Of a stretch of 64,000 bases of DNA, positions 41,479-49,044 are shown one piece after another (position 1 is the stretch's first letter; the number at the start of each line of letters is the position of its first letter). The notes under the pieces were generated by a model. It was not told the origin of the DNA and made no database searches. It was given only the letters and a program-made list of their open reading frames with translations. Location: NCBI RefSeq assembly GCF_028737265.1, contig NZ_JAQZAK010000001.1:1-64000 (forward strand), written 5' to 3'. The stretch comes from Actinomycetospora callitridis (GTDB taxonomy: Bacteria > Actinomycetota > Actinomycetes > Mycobacteriales > Pseudonocardiaceae). Position numbers and translations under genes: made by a program.

Positions 41479-42667
41479 CGCGTGCCTCCACGAGCTCGGC
41501 CGGGACGTACTGGGCGGTGCCGAGGCGGATCCAGCGGGTGCCGACCCCGGTGCGACCGCCCGCGGCCTGCGCCGCGCACTCGTAGGACATGCGTGCCTGC
41601 GGGGCGACGGAGCCGACGACCGCGGCGTCGGGCGCCGGGGCGGCCCGGACGTCGAGCCGCGTGCGTCGGTCGAGCGCCGTGCCCGACGGGCCGCGCCCGG
41701 TCCACAGGTAGGTGACGGTGACCCAGGCGTTGTCGGTGAGCCCGAGGTCGTCGCGGAACGTGCCGTCGGCGAGGTCGATGCCGGCGGGGTTGGTCACGCG
41801 GCGCCCGGTGGCGTCGCGGCCGTTGCGGTAGCCGTCGACGAAGGCGGCCTCCGCGGCGGGGCGTCCACGGGGCAGGTCGGCGAAGGTCCGGCGCACCTCC
41901 GGCGGGTTCCAGTAGTCGTCGCGCGTGTTCCAGGGGCCGACGTCCCACACCGGCGCCCAGGTGCAGCGCGTGGCAGTGGAGCAGACGCGCACCGTGTAGT
42001 CGCCGCCGCCGCGCGGGCTCAGGCCGCGGCGCGAGGGCAGGGCGACGAAGCGGTCGTTGCGCTCGACCTCGTGGCCGTTGGCGGTGTCGTTGCCGACGAG
42101 CCCGATCCGGGTCGCGAAGACGCGGGAGGTGAGCGCGGTGGCCGGGGCCGGGACGCCGAAGCCGACGGGCGAACGGTCGGCGGTCAGCCAGAGCCGGCGC
42201 AGGGCCGGGCTCCGGCCGTCGGCCGACGCGACGAGCGTGATCCGGACCTGGATCTCCGACGTCAGCTCGGAGAGCTGCGCGGGATCGCCCGCGTCCGCCT
42301 CGTCCCACTCGCCCCACGTGCCGTCGTCCCGGATGCCGCGCACCGCGACGATCACCTGCGCGCCCGCGGGCACGTCGGCGGTCACCTCGGCCGCGACCCG
42401 GTCGGTGACGGCGGCCGGACGGCGCGGGGCGAGGAGCAGGTCGCCCTCGGCCGGCACGTCACCGGTGGAGGTGCGGCGCGGCGCCAGATCGCCCAGGCGC
42501 ACCGCCTCATCGCGGACGACGACGTTGCTGTCGTCGCCACCGTCCACCGCGAGCTCGGCGGCCCACGACTCGCTCGTCGGCAGGGCGGAGGCCGACGGGG
42601 CGATGAGGCCTGCCGCGAGGGCCGCGCCCACCGCGACCGCGGCGAGCAGGACACGGCGACCCGGCAT
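41462..42667 (-). CDS. Secreted protein with C-terminal SH3-like domain
   Basis: A 401-aa exported protein (ATG 42667, GAGGAG upstream; signal peptide RRVLLAAVAVGAALAAGLIAPSASA). Residues 30-150 (WAAELAVDGGDDSNVVV to SPALRRLWLTAD) resemble the N-terminal domain of the downstream gene. The middle domain contains CSTATRCTWAPVWDVGPWNTRDDYWNP and DGYRNGRDATGRRVTNPAGIDL. The C-terminal 70 residues (RLDVRAAPAPDAAVVGSV to WIRLGTAQYVPAELV) look like a bacterial SH3 domain, which often binds cell wall. Function unknown; a wall-associated role is plausible. Confidence 0.78.
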   Translation of the reverse strand: MPGRRVLLAAVAVGAALAAGLIAPSASALPTSESWAAELAVDGGDDSNVVVRDEAVRLGDLAPRRTSTGDVPAEGDLLLAPRRPAAVTDRVAAEVTADVPAGAQVIVAVRGIRDDGTWGEWDEADAGDPAQLSELTSEIQVRITLVASADGRSPALRRLWLTADRSPVGFGVPAPATALTSRVFATRIGLVGNDTANGHEVERNDRFVALPSRRGLSPRGGGDYTVRVCSTATRCTWAPVWDVGPWNTRDDYWNPPEVRRTFADLPRGRPAAEAAFVDGYRNGRDATGRRVTNPAGIDLADGTFRDDLGLTDNAWVTVTYLWTGRGPSGTALDRRTRLDVRAAPAPDAAVVGSVAPQARMSYECAAQAAGGRTGVGTRWIRLGTAQYVPAELVEARDVPSC

Positions 42668-42872
42668 GGGCACTCCTCAGTCGTCGGTGTCCCCCGCGAG
42701 TGGAGGACGGTCGGCGCCCATGCAAGAAGGTCGACGCAGCGTCGACAAGCGAAACACGCGAGACGCATGTGGGTGATACCCGATCCGGCGACTTACACCC
42801 CTGTCATTCCCTGGATCGTCGCGTGGCGCGTCGTTGCACCGGAGATCGTCCCGATGAGGTACCTCTACCGGG

Positions 42873-43595
42873 GTGTCTGACGACGGGGGGACCGGCGCGA
42901 CCTGTGTGGTCCACGACGAGCGACCGCAGGACCGTCGTCGCCTGCGTCTGCTCGTCCGCGCCGTCGCCGCCCCCGACCCGGTCGCCGCCGCCCGGGACGC
43001 GGACGATCTGCTCGCGCGCCTCGCCGCGACGCCGCGGGCGTTCGCGGTGGTCGGGATCTCCGAGACCGAGCCGACCGGGCTGGCGGTCGTGCGCCGCGTC
43101 CTCGCCGACGTCCCGGGCGCGGCGGTCCTCGTGGCGGGCTCGGCGGGCGCCGACGCGCCCGCCCAGCAGGCCCTCGCGGAGGGGGCCGCGGGCTTCCTGC
43201 GCTGGGACGCACCGCGCGCGATGATCCGCACACTCGTGCGCAGCGCGGCGTCGACGGCGGCGGGCGACGACCTCGTGCCGCGCCCCGCGGGCGCCCCCGC
43301 CGGCGAGATGGTGGGCGACGGGGCCCTGCGCGACGTGGTGGTCGACCTCGAGGCCCAGCAGCGCCTCGAGCTGTCCGTGCGCGAGGTGCAGGTGCTCATC
43401 GGCGTCAGCCGCGGGCTGACCAACGCCGACATCGGCCGGCGTCTCTACCTCTCCGACCACACGGTCAAGTCCCACACCGGGCACCTGTTCCGCAAGCTCG
43501 GGGCGAGCGATCGCGCGCAGGCGGTCAGCCACGCCTGGCGCCTGGGCCTGTTCTCGCCCGCGCCGAGCCGCTCGGCCCGCTCGGCCCGCGCCTGA
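42873..43595 (+). CDS. LuxR-type regulator with degenerate receiver
   Basis: A 240-aa regulator with a C-terminal LuxR HTH (LSVREVQVLIGVSRGLTNADI, then YLSDHTVKSHTGHLFRKLG). The N-terminal part has receiver-like alternation, but the phosphoacceptor strand reads FAVVGISETEP where an Asp is expected, and the usual DD pair is replaced by VHDER. It therefore probably does not accept phosphate and may respond to ligand or partner binding. No kinase is adjacent. The start is GTG at 42873, without a clear ribosome site. Confidence 0.8.
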   Translation: MSDDGGTGATCVVHDERPQDRRRLRLLVRAVAAPDPVAAARDADDLLARLAATPRAFAVVGISETEPTGLAVVRRVLADVPGAAVLVAGSAGADAPAQQALAEGAAGFLRWDAPRAMIRTLVRSAASTAAGDDLVPRPAGAPAGEMVGDGALRDVVVDLEAQQRLELSVREVQVLIGVSRGLTNADIGRRLYLSDHTVKSHTGHLFRKLGASDRAQAVSHAWRLGLFSPAPSRSARSARA

Positions 43596-43608
43596 CCCGT
43601 GCGTGGTC

Positions 43609-43628
43609 TTCCCGGCTATAGCCGGGAA
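43609..43628. terminator. Palindrome between convergent LuxR-type and acyl-CoA dehydrogenase genes
   Basis: TTCCCGGC-TATA-GCCGGGAA is a perfect 8-bp stem followed by CATCGCTCACGTA. It is the same element type as at 1084 and 20581. Confidence 0.55.
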
Positions 43629-43642
43629 CATCGCTCACGTAC

Positions 43643-44845
43643 TCAGTGCGCCTTGATCTCCTGGCGCGCGACGGTGCGCAGGTGCACCTCGTCCGGGCCG
43701 TCGGCCAGGCGCAGGGCGCGCGCCCAGGAGTAGGCGTAGGCCAGCGGGAAGTCGTCGGACACCCCGCCGCCGCCGTGGATCTGGATCGCGCGGTCGATGA
43801 CGCTGCACGCCATCCGCGGGCAGATCACCTTGATCGCGGCGATCTCGGTGGCCGCGCCGCGCGAGCCGACGTTGTCGATCATCCAGGCGGCCTTGAGCAC
43901 GAGCAGGCGGGCCTGCTCGATCTCGATGCGGCTCTCCGCGATCTGCTCGCGCACGACGCCCTGCTCGGACAGCGGCTTGCCGAACGCGACGCGCTCGTTC
44001 GCCCGCCGGACCATGGCGTCCACGGCGCGCTCGGCCATGCCGATGAGGCGCATGCAGTGGTGGATGCGGCCGGGGCCGAGGCGGGCCTGGGCGATGGCGA
44101 AGCCGCCGCCCTCCTCGCCGAGGAGGTTCGTCACCGGGACGCGGACCTCGTTGAGCTCGATCTCGCAGTGCCCGTGCTGGTCCTGGTAGCCGAACACCGG
44201 CAGGGCGCGGCTGATCGTCAGCCCCGGGGTGTCGCGGGGGACGAGCACCATCGACTGCTGGCGGTGCGTCGGGGCGTCGACGTCCGTCTTGCCCATGACG
44301 ATGAAGATCTGGCAGCGCGGGTCGGACGCGCCGGAGATCCACCACTTCTTGCCGGTGATGACGTACTCGTCCCCCTCGCGGCGGATCGAGGTGGTGATGT
44401 TGGTGGCGTCCGAGGAGGCGACCGCGGGCTCCGTCATCGCGAACGCGGAGCGGATCTCGCCGGCGAGCAGGGGCTCGAGCCAGTTCTGCTTCTGCTCGGG
44501 GGTGCCGAACAGGTGCATCGTCTCCATGTTGCCGGTGTCCGGCGCCTGGCAGTTGATCGCCTCGGGGGCGATGACCGGCGACCAGCCCGACACCTCGGCG
44601 ACCGGCGCGTACTCGAGGTTGGACAGGCCCGAGACGTCGGGCAGGAAGAGGTTCCACAGGCCCCGGTGGCGGGCCTCGGCCTTGAGGTCCTCGACGATCG
44701 GCGGCAGCTCGTGCTCGGCGGTCGTCCCGCGCCGCTCCTCCCGCCACTCCTCGTAGACCTTCTCGGCGGGCAGCACGGCCTCGTCGAGGAAGGCCCGCAT
44801 GCGGTCGGTGTAGTCCTGCGCCGCGGCACTGGGTGCGAAGTCCAC
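43643..44845 (-). CDS. Acyl-CoA dehydrogenase
   Basis: A 400-aa flavoenzyme of the acyl-CoA dehydrogenase family, which makes the trans-2,3 double bond in fatty acyl or related CoA substrates. [17 protein letters not shown] and [15 protein letters not shown] are the FAD/substrate-binding signatures; [18 protein letters not shown] is the C-terminal signature. The sequence groups by eye with ACAD10/11-like proteins. The start is GTG at 44845. It is a single minus-strand gene converging on the LuxR-type regulator. Confidence 0.92.
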   Translation of the reverse strand: MDFAPSAAAQDYTDRMRAFLDEAVLPAEKVYEEWREERRGTTAEHELPPIVEDLKAEARHRGLWNLFLPDVSGLSNLEYAPVAEVSGWSPVIAPEAINCQAPDTGNMETMHLFGTPEQKQNWLEPLLAGEIRSAFAMTEPAVASSDATNITTSIRREGDEYVITGKKWWISGASDPRCQIFIVMGKTDVDAPTHRQQSMVLVPRDTPGLTISRALPVFGYQDQHGHCEIELNEVRVPVTNLLGEEGGGFAIAQARLGPGRIHHCMRLIGMAERAVDAMVRRANERVAFGKPLSEQGVVREQIAESRIEIEQARLLVLKAAWMIDNVGSRGAATEIAAIKVICPRMACSVIDRAIQIHGGGGVSDDFPLAYAYSWARALRLADGPDEVHLRTVARQEIKAH

Positions 44846-44969
44846 TCCCGCACCATCCCACCGCTCCCGGCCTGCGCGCGAGGGCAGTGACGCCCGTCGC
44901 CGGCGCCGTCGCAGGCGCCGCGCCGGACCTGCGGCGAGGTCCGGGGCTGTACAGGCGCATCGGCGGCTC

Positions 44970-44975
44970 TAGACT
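44970..44975 (+). promoter_or_regulatory. TAGACT leaderless-type -10 box of the mod operon
   Basis: TAGACT is 8 bp before the GTG at 44984. The upstream sequence GTACAGGCGCATCGGCGG offers no strong -35. Confidence 0.5.
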
Positions 44976-44983
44976 CCCCGGAC

Positions 44984-45388
44984 GTGACGCACTTCCGGAT
45001 CGCCGAGGCCGCCCGACTGCTGGGCGTCAGCGATGACACCGTCCGCCGGTGGACCGACGGGGACGCCCTGCCGGTCTCGATGGACGCGAGCGGGCGCAAG
45101 GTCATCGCCGGGGCGGACCTCGCCGCGTTCGCCCGCGCCCAGGCCCACAGCGTCCCGGACCCCTCGGGCGTCGGGCGCTCGGCCCGCAACCGCTTCGTCG
45201 GCCTCGTCACCGCGATCGCCAGCGACAAGGTGATGTCGCAGGTGGAGATGCAGTGCGGGCCGCACCGGGTGGTGTCGCTGATGAGCACCGAGGCGGTCGA
45301 GGAGCTCGGGCTCGAGGTCGGCTCGCTGGCGGTCTCGGTCGTGAAGGCGACGCACATCATCGTCGAGACGCCCGGGGGCATGGCGTGA
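44984..45388 (+). CDS. HTH-Mop regulator of molybdate transport
   Basis: A 134-aa protein joining a MerR/excisionase-like HTH (FRIAEAARLLGVSDDTVRRWTDGDALPVS) to a C-terminal TOBE/Mop domain (RNRFVGLVTAIASDKVMSQVEMQCG to VKATHIIVE) that binds molybdate oxyanion. It overlaps modA by 4 bp and heads the modABC operon. TAGACT lies 8 bp before its GTG (leaderless pattern). It presumably senses molybdate and adjusts transporter expression, in place of ModE; this is inferred from domains and position. Confidence 0.88.
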   Translation: MTHFRIAEAARLLGVSDDTVRRWTDGDALPVSMDASGRKVIAGADLAAFARAQAHSVPDPSGVGRSARNRFVGLVTAIASDKVMSQVEMQCGPHRVVSLMSTEAVEELGLEVGSLAVSVVKATHIIVETPGGMA

Positions 45389-46164
45389 CCCGCGTCCCCC
45401 GACTCGTCCTCGCGGCCCTGGCCGCCGCCGTCGCCCTCGGGGTGGCGGCGTGCGGGGGCTCCGGCGGCGAGCAGCAGGCGCCCCCGCGCACGCTCACCGT
45501 CTCGGCCGCGGCATCGCTCACCGACGTCTACGGACAGCTCAAGACCCAGTTCGAGCAGGCCGAGCCGGGCACCGAGGTCCGCCTCAACTTCGGCGGCTCG
45601 GACACGCTCGCCCAGCAGATCGTGCAGGGCGCGCCCGCCGACGTCCTGGCGACCGCGAGCACCCGCACGATGCAGACCGCGCAGCAGGCCGGCCGCATCC
45701 AGGGCCAGCCGGTCACCTACGCGACGAACCAGCTCCAGGTCGCGGTCCGGCCGGGCAACCCGAAGCAGGTCACCGGCCTGCCGTCCCTCGTCGGCCCGCA
45801 GGTCACCGAGTCGGTCTGCGCCCCGGCCGTGCCGTGCGGCGCCGCCACCGAGGCCGCCGAGCGCGCGGCGGGCGTCACCCTCGACCCGGTCAGCGAGGAG
45901 CAGGACGTCCGCTCCGTGCTGCAGCGCGTCACCACCGGCAACGTCGACGCGGGCCTCGTCTACGTCACCGACGTGAGGTCGGCGGACGGGCAGGTGCAGG
46001 GGATCGACTTCCCGCAGGCCACCGCCCAGGGTGCGGCGCAGAGCTACCTCATCGGCGCGGTCGCCGGCAGCCAGGACGCCGGCCTCGCCGACAGCTGGAT
46101 CCGGTTCGTCACCGGGCCCCAGGGTGACGCCGCGCTGACCCAGGCGGGATTCCGGCTGAGGTGA
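45385..46164 (+). CDS. modA: Molybdate-binding lipoprotein ModA
   Basis: A 259-aa substrate-binding protein. The signal LVLAALAAAVALGVAACGG ends in a lipobox (VAAC), so it is membrane-anchored. TLTVSAAASLTDVYGQL, LNFGGSDTLAQQIVQGAPADVLATAS and VTTGNVDAGLVYVTD are typical of ModA, including Ser residues that bind the oxyanion. The GTG start overlaps the regulator gene and the stop overlaps modB, each by 4 bp. It delivers molybdate or tungstate to ModBC. Confidence 0.94.
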   Translation: MTRVPRLVLAALAAAVALGVAACGGSGGEQQAPPRTLTVSAAASLTDVYGQLKTQFEQAEPGTEVRLNFGGSDTLAQQIVQGAPADVLATASTRTMQTAQQAGRIQGQPVTYATNQLQVAVRPGNPKQVTGLPSLVGPQVTESVCAPAVPCGAATEAAERAAGVTLDPVSEEQDVRSVLQRVTTGNVDAGLVYVTDVRSADGQVQGIDFPQATAQGAAQSYLIGAVAGSQDAGLADSWIRFVTGPQGDAALTQAGFRLR

Positions 46165-47000
46165 CGCGCGCCGCCCCCTCGTCGCCGCGCACCCGCAGCA
46201 GCCGCACCGGCTCGACGGGGCACACCCTGCCGTGGCCGGTGTGGGTGCCCGCGGTCGTCGGGTTCGGGCTGATCGCGGTCCCGGTCGCGGGGCTGGTGCT
46301 GCGGGCCGACTGGCCGAACTTCCTCACGCTGATCACCAGCGACGCCGCCCTCGACGCCCTGCGGCTCTCGCTGCAGACGGGGCTGACCTCGACGGCGCTG
46401 TGCCTGCTGTTCGGGACGCCGCTCGCGCTCGTGCTCGCCCGGTCGGACCTGCCCGGTCTGCCCGTCTGGCGCTCGATCGTCCTGCTGCCGCTCGTCCTCC
46501 CGCCGGTGGTCGGCGGCCTCACGCTGCTGTTCCTGCTTGGGCGCACCGGGCCGGTCGGGCAGCTGCTCGACGCCTGGTTCGGGGTCACCGTGCCGTTCTC
46601 CACCGTGGCCGTGGTGATCGCCCAGACCTTCGTCGCCATGCCGTTCCTCGTGGTCAGCCTCGAGGGCGCGCTGCGCACGGCGGGCGACCGCTACGAGGCG
46701 GTGGCCGCGACCCTCGGCGCCTCGCCGATGACCGCCCTGCGCCGCGTCACGATCCCCGTCGTCCTGCCCGGCCTGGTCTCCGGCGCCGTGCTGGCCTTCG
46801 CCCGTGCGCTCGGGGAGTTCGGCGCGACCGTCGCCTTCGCCGGCAGCCTGCAGGGCACCACCCGCACCCTCCCGCTGCTGATCTACCTGGACTCCCAGGA
46901 CGACCTCGACTCCGCCGTGGCGCTCTCCCTGCTGCTCGTCGTCGTGGCCGTCGTCGTCATCGTCGCCACCCGGACCCGCGACGCGAGCGGGGTCCGATGA
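46161..47000 (+). CDS. modB: Molybdate ABC transporter permease ModB
   Basis: A 279-aa permease with about six transmembrane helices, the first at WVPAVVGFGLIAVPVAGLVL. The EAA loop that contacts the ATPase reads YEAVAATLGASPMTALRRVTIPVVLPGLVSG (residues about 180-210), followed by AFARALGEFGATVAFAGS. It is GTG-initiated with a 4-bp overlap to modA, and the stop overlaps modC. Confidence 0.94.
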   Translation: MTRAAPSSPRTRSSRTGSTGHTLPWPVWVPAVVGFGLIAVPVAGLVLRADWPNFLTLITSDAALDALRLSLQTGLTSTALCLLFGTPLALVLARSDLPGLPVWRSIVLLPLVLPPVVGGLTLLFLLGRTGPVGQLLDAWFGVTVPFSTVAVVIAQTFVAMPFLVVSLEGALRTAGDRYEAVAATLGASPMTALRRVTIPVVLPGLVSGAVLAFARALGEFGATVAFAGSLQGTTRTLPLLIYLDSQDDLDSAVALSLLLVVVAVVVIVATRTRDASGVR

Positions 47001-48229
47001 GCGCCGCGGGAGCCGGGCCGGGGTCGCGCGAAGGGCACCGTGAGCCAAGGAGAGCGGTCGATGGTGCCCTTCGCGCGGACACCGCCGACACCGCCGACAC
47101 CGCCGACACCGCCGACACCGCCGACAACCCGGGCCTCGCCGCCCGCGTCACCACCCGCCGCGGCGGCTTCACCCTCGACGTCGCCGTCGAGGTCGCCCAC
47201 GGCGAGGTCGTCGCGGTGCTCGGGCCGAACGGGTCGGGCAAGTCGACGCTGCTCGGGACGCTGGCGGGCCTGTTCGACCCCGAGTCGGCGACCGTGACCC
47301 TCGCCGACCGGGTCCTCACCGACACCGACGCCGGCATCACCGTGCCCGTCCACCGGCGGCGGGTCGGGTTGCTCAGCCAGCAGGCGCTGCTCTTCCCGCA
47401 CCTGACCGCGCACGAGAACGTCGCCTTCGGGCCGCGGTGCGCGGGGCAAGGTCGTCGGGCCGCGGGGGCGGTCGCCGACCGCTGGCTCGCCGAGATGGGC
47501 GTCGCCGAGCTCGCCGACCGCCGCCCGTCCGAGCTCTCGGGCGGGCAGGCCCAGCGGGTGGCGATCGCCCGGGCGCTGGCCGTCGAGCCGGACCTGCTGC
47601 TGCTCGACGAGCCCTTCGCCGCCCTCGACGTCGACGCGGCGCCCGCCGTCCGGGCGGTGCTGCGCCGCGTCGTGCGCGACAGCGTCGTGGGAGGTCAGAC
47701 CGTTCTCCTCGTCACCCACGACGTCCTCGACGCCGTCGTCCTCGCCGACCGTCTCGTGGTGCTGGCGGACGGCGAGGTCGTCGAGCAGGGTCCGACGGCC
47801 GAGGTGCTCGCGCGCCCGCGCTCGGGGTTCGCGGCGCGCATCGCCGGCCTCGACCTCGTCACCGGCACGGCGTGCGCCGGTGGGCTCCACACCCTCGACG
47901 GGACCCTGGTCTCCGGCGCCGCCTCGGAGCCCCTCGACCACGGTGACCCGGCCGTCGCGGTGTTCGCGCCGCGCTCGGTGGCCGTGCACCGTGAGCGCCC
48001 CGCGGGCAGCCCGCGCAACGTCGTGCCGGTGCGGCTCGCGGCGATGGAGCCGCAGGGCGAGGTCGTCCGGCTGCGCGCCGGCGCCTCGGGGCGCGGCCCG
48101 GCGTGGGGGGAGGGGCTGGCCGCCGACGTCACCCCGGCCGCCGTCGCCGAGCTGGGCGTCGAGCCGGGCGACGAGCTGTGGTTCGCGGTGAAGGCCACCG
48201 AGGTGGCGGTGCATCCGTCCGGTCGCTGA
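46997..48229 (+). CDS. modC: Molybdate ABC transporter ATPase ModC with repeat-encoded N-terminus
   Basis: A 410-aa ATPase. Walker A GPNGSGKST (76-84), Q-loop LLSQQALLFPHLT, signature LSGGQAQRVAIARAL, Walker B LLLLDEPFAALD and H-loop THD are intact; a Mop/TOBE-like domain at the C-terminus (RLAAMEPQGEVVRLRAG) binds oxyanion. The first 55 residues are not ModC-like: they are encoded by a 15-bp inverted repeat (47025-47077) and five 9-bp repeats giving ADTADTADT. The ATG overlapping modB is still the best start, because no in-frame start lies between the repeats and the ABC core. Confidence 0.92.
   Translation: MSAAGAGPGSREGHREPRRAVDGALRADTADTADTADTADTADNPGLAARVTTRRGGFTLDVAVEVAHGEVVAVLGPNGSGKSTLLGTLAGLFDPESATVTLADRVLTDTDAGITVPVHRRRVGLLSQQALLFPHLTAHENVAFGPRCAGQGRRAAGAVADRWLAEMGVAELADRRPSELSGGQAQRVAIARALAVEPDLLLLDEPFAALDVDAAPAVRAVLRRVVRDSVVGGQTVLLVTHDVLDAVVLADRLVVLADGEVVEQGPTAEVLARPRSGFAARIAGLDLVTGTACAGGLHTLDGTLVSGAASEPLDHGDPAVAVFAPRSVAVHRERPAGSPRNVVPVRLAAMEPQGEVVRLRAGASGRGPAWGEGLAADVTPAAVAELGVEPGDELWFAVKATEVAVHPSGR
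47025..47077. repeat. 15-bp inverted repeat at the modB-modC junction
   Basis: CGCGCGAAGGGCACC (47025-47039) and GGTGCCCTTCGCGCG (47063-47077) pair perfectly around a 23-nt loop. The same CGAAGGGCACC/GGTGCCCTTCG arms form the hairpin after coxG. Confidence 0.8.
47079..47125 (+). repeat. 9-bp tandem repeat in modC
   Basis: Units of ACACCGCCG repeat about five times and encode Ala-Asp-Thr. They lie directly after the inverted repeat and lengthen the N-terminal extension. Confidence 0.8.
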
Positions 48230-48239
48230 GAGTCATTCG

Positions 48240-48275
48240 GTTTGACCGTGACTAAATTCGAGTTAGTGTGGCTCC
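48240..48275 (+). promoter_or_regulatory. Candidate promoter/operator of the hemerythrin-like gene
   Basis: An unusually AT-rich stretch for this genome: TTTGACC as a -35-like element, then ACTAA-ATTCGAG-TTAGT, whose arms are an inverted repeat overlapping the expected -10. A dedicated regulator may bind here. Confidence 0.45.
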
Positions 48276-48309
48276 ATCGGAAGTGCCTTCCACGCGATGG
48301 AGACGTGCC

Positions 48310-48996
48310 ATGACCACCACGACCCCGAACGCCCTCACGAGCCGGACGCCGGGGGAGCCCGCGCCCGACCTGACCGACTACCGCGTCGTGCACCGCGCCA
48401 TGACCACGGACATGACCCGCCTGGCGTCCGTGGCCGAGGATCTGGTGCGGACCCCGGATCGACGGCGTCTCCGGCTGCTGCGCCGCTACCTGCGCGGGGT
48501 CACGTCCGAGATCCTCAACCACCACCGGGTGGAGGACGACGACGTCTGGCCCCTGCTCGAGGAGATCGCCGGCGACCGCACCGCGCTGGTCGCGCTCACC
48601 GAGGACCACGAGCGGCTCGACCCCCTGCTCGACCGGGCCTGCGTGCTCGCGACCGCCGAGGCGGCGACCCCGGAGCTCGCCGCGGTCCTGCGGGAGGTGG
48701 CGGACCTCCTCGTGCGCCACGTGGCCGACGAGGAGCGCGACGTCTTCCCGATCATCGTCGACCGGGTCCGGGTGGAGGACTACGCCCGGCTCCAGGAGCG
48801 ATTCCGCGGCACGCTCGGGCTCGCCACGCTCACGTTCGTCGTGCCCTGGGTGGTCTCGCACGCCACCCCGGTCGAGCGCCGGGTGCTCGTCGCCGACGCC
48901 CCGCCGCCGTTGCGGGCGATCCTCGCGCTCACCGAGCGCGGCTTCCGTGCCCGCGCGGGTCGCCTGTTCGGAGGCGACTCCGTCGCACGTGAGTGA
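48310..48996 (+). CDS. Hemerythrin-HHE-domain protein
   Basis: A 228-aa protein starting MTTTTPNALTSRTP (ATG 48310, GGAGA upstream). The HHE metal-binding helices are visible: VHRAMTTDMTRL, NHHRVEDDDVWPLLEEI, EDHERLDPLLDR and LVRHVADEERDVFPII, giving the His/Glu/Asp ligands for a di-iron centre. The C-terminal 80 residues contain a hydrophobic segment LGLATLTFVVPWVV. Such proteins bind O2 or NO or act in iron and oxidative stress. Position after modC appears coincidental, because it has its own upstream AT-rich promoter region. Confidence 0.85.
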   Translation: MTTTTPNALTSRTPGEPAPDLTDYRVVHRAMTTDMTRLASVAEDLVRTPDRRRLRLLRRYLRGVTSEILNHHRVEDDDVWPLLEEIAGDRTALVALTEDHERLDPLLDRACVLATAEAATPELAAVLREVADLLVRHVADEERDVFPIIVDRVRVEDYARLQERFRGTLGLATLTFVVPWVVSHATPVERRVLVADAPPPLRAILALTERGFRARAGRLFGGDSVARE

Positions 48997-49031
48997 GTCG
49001 GGTCGTCATGACGACCCACATCCCTCACGTG
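48986..49031. terminator. Nested palindrome between convergent genes
   Basis: The outer arms CACGTGAG (48986-48993) and CTCACGTG (49024-49031) enclose the perfect palindrome GGGTCGTCATGACGACCC (49000-49017). The right flank ACATCCCTCACGTG resembles the other dispersed palindromes. It would terminate both the hemerythrin and amn transcripts. Confidence 0.55.
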
Positions 49032-49044
49032 GGCCGCAGGCCCG

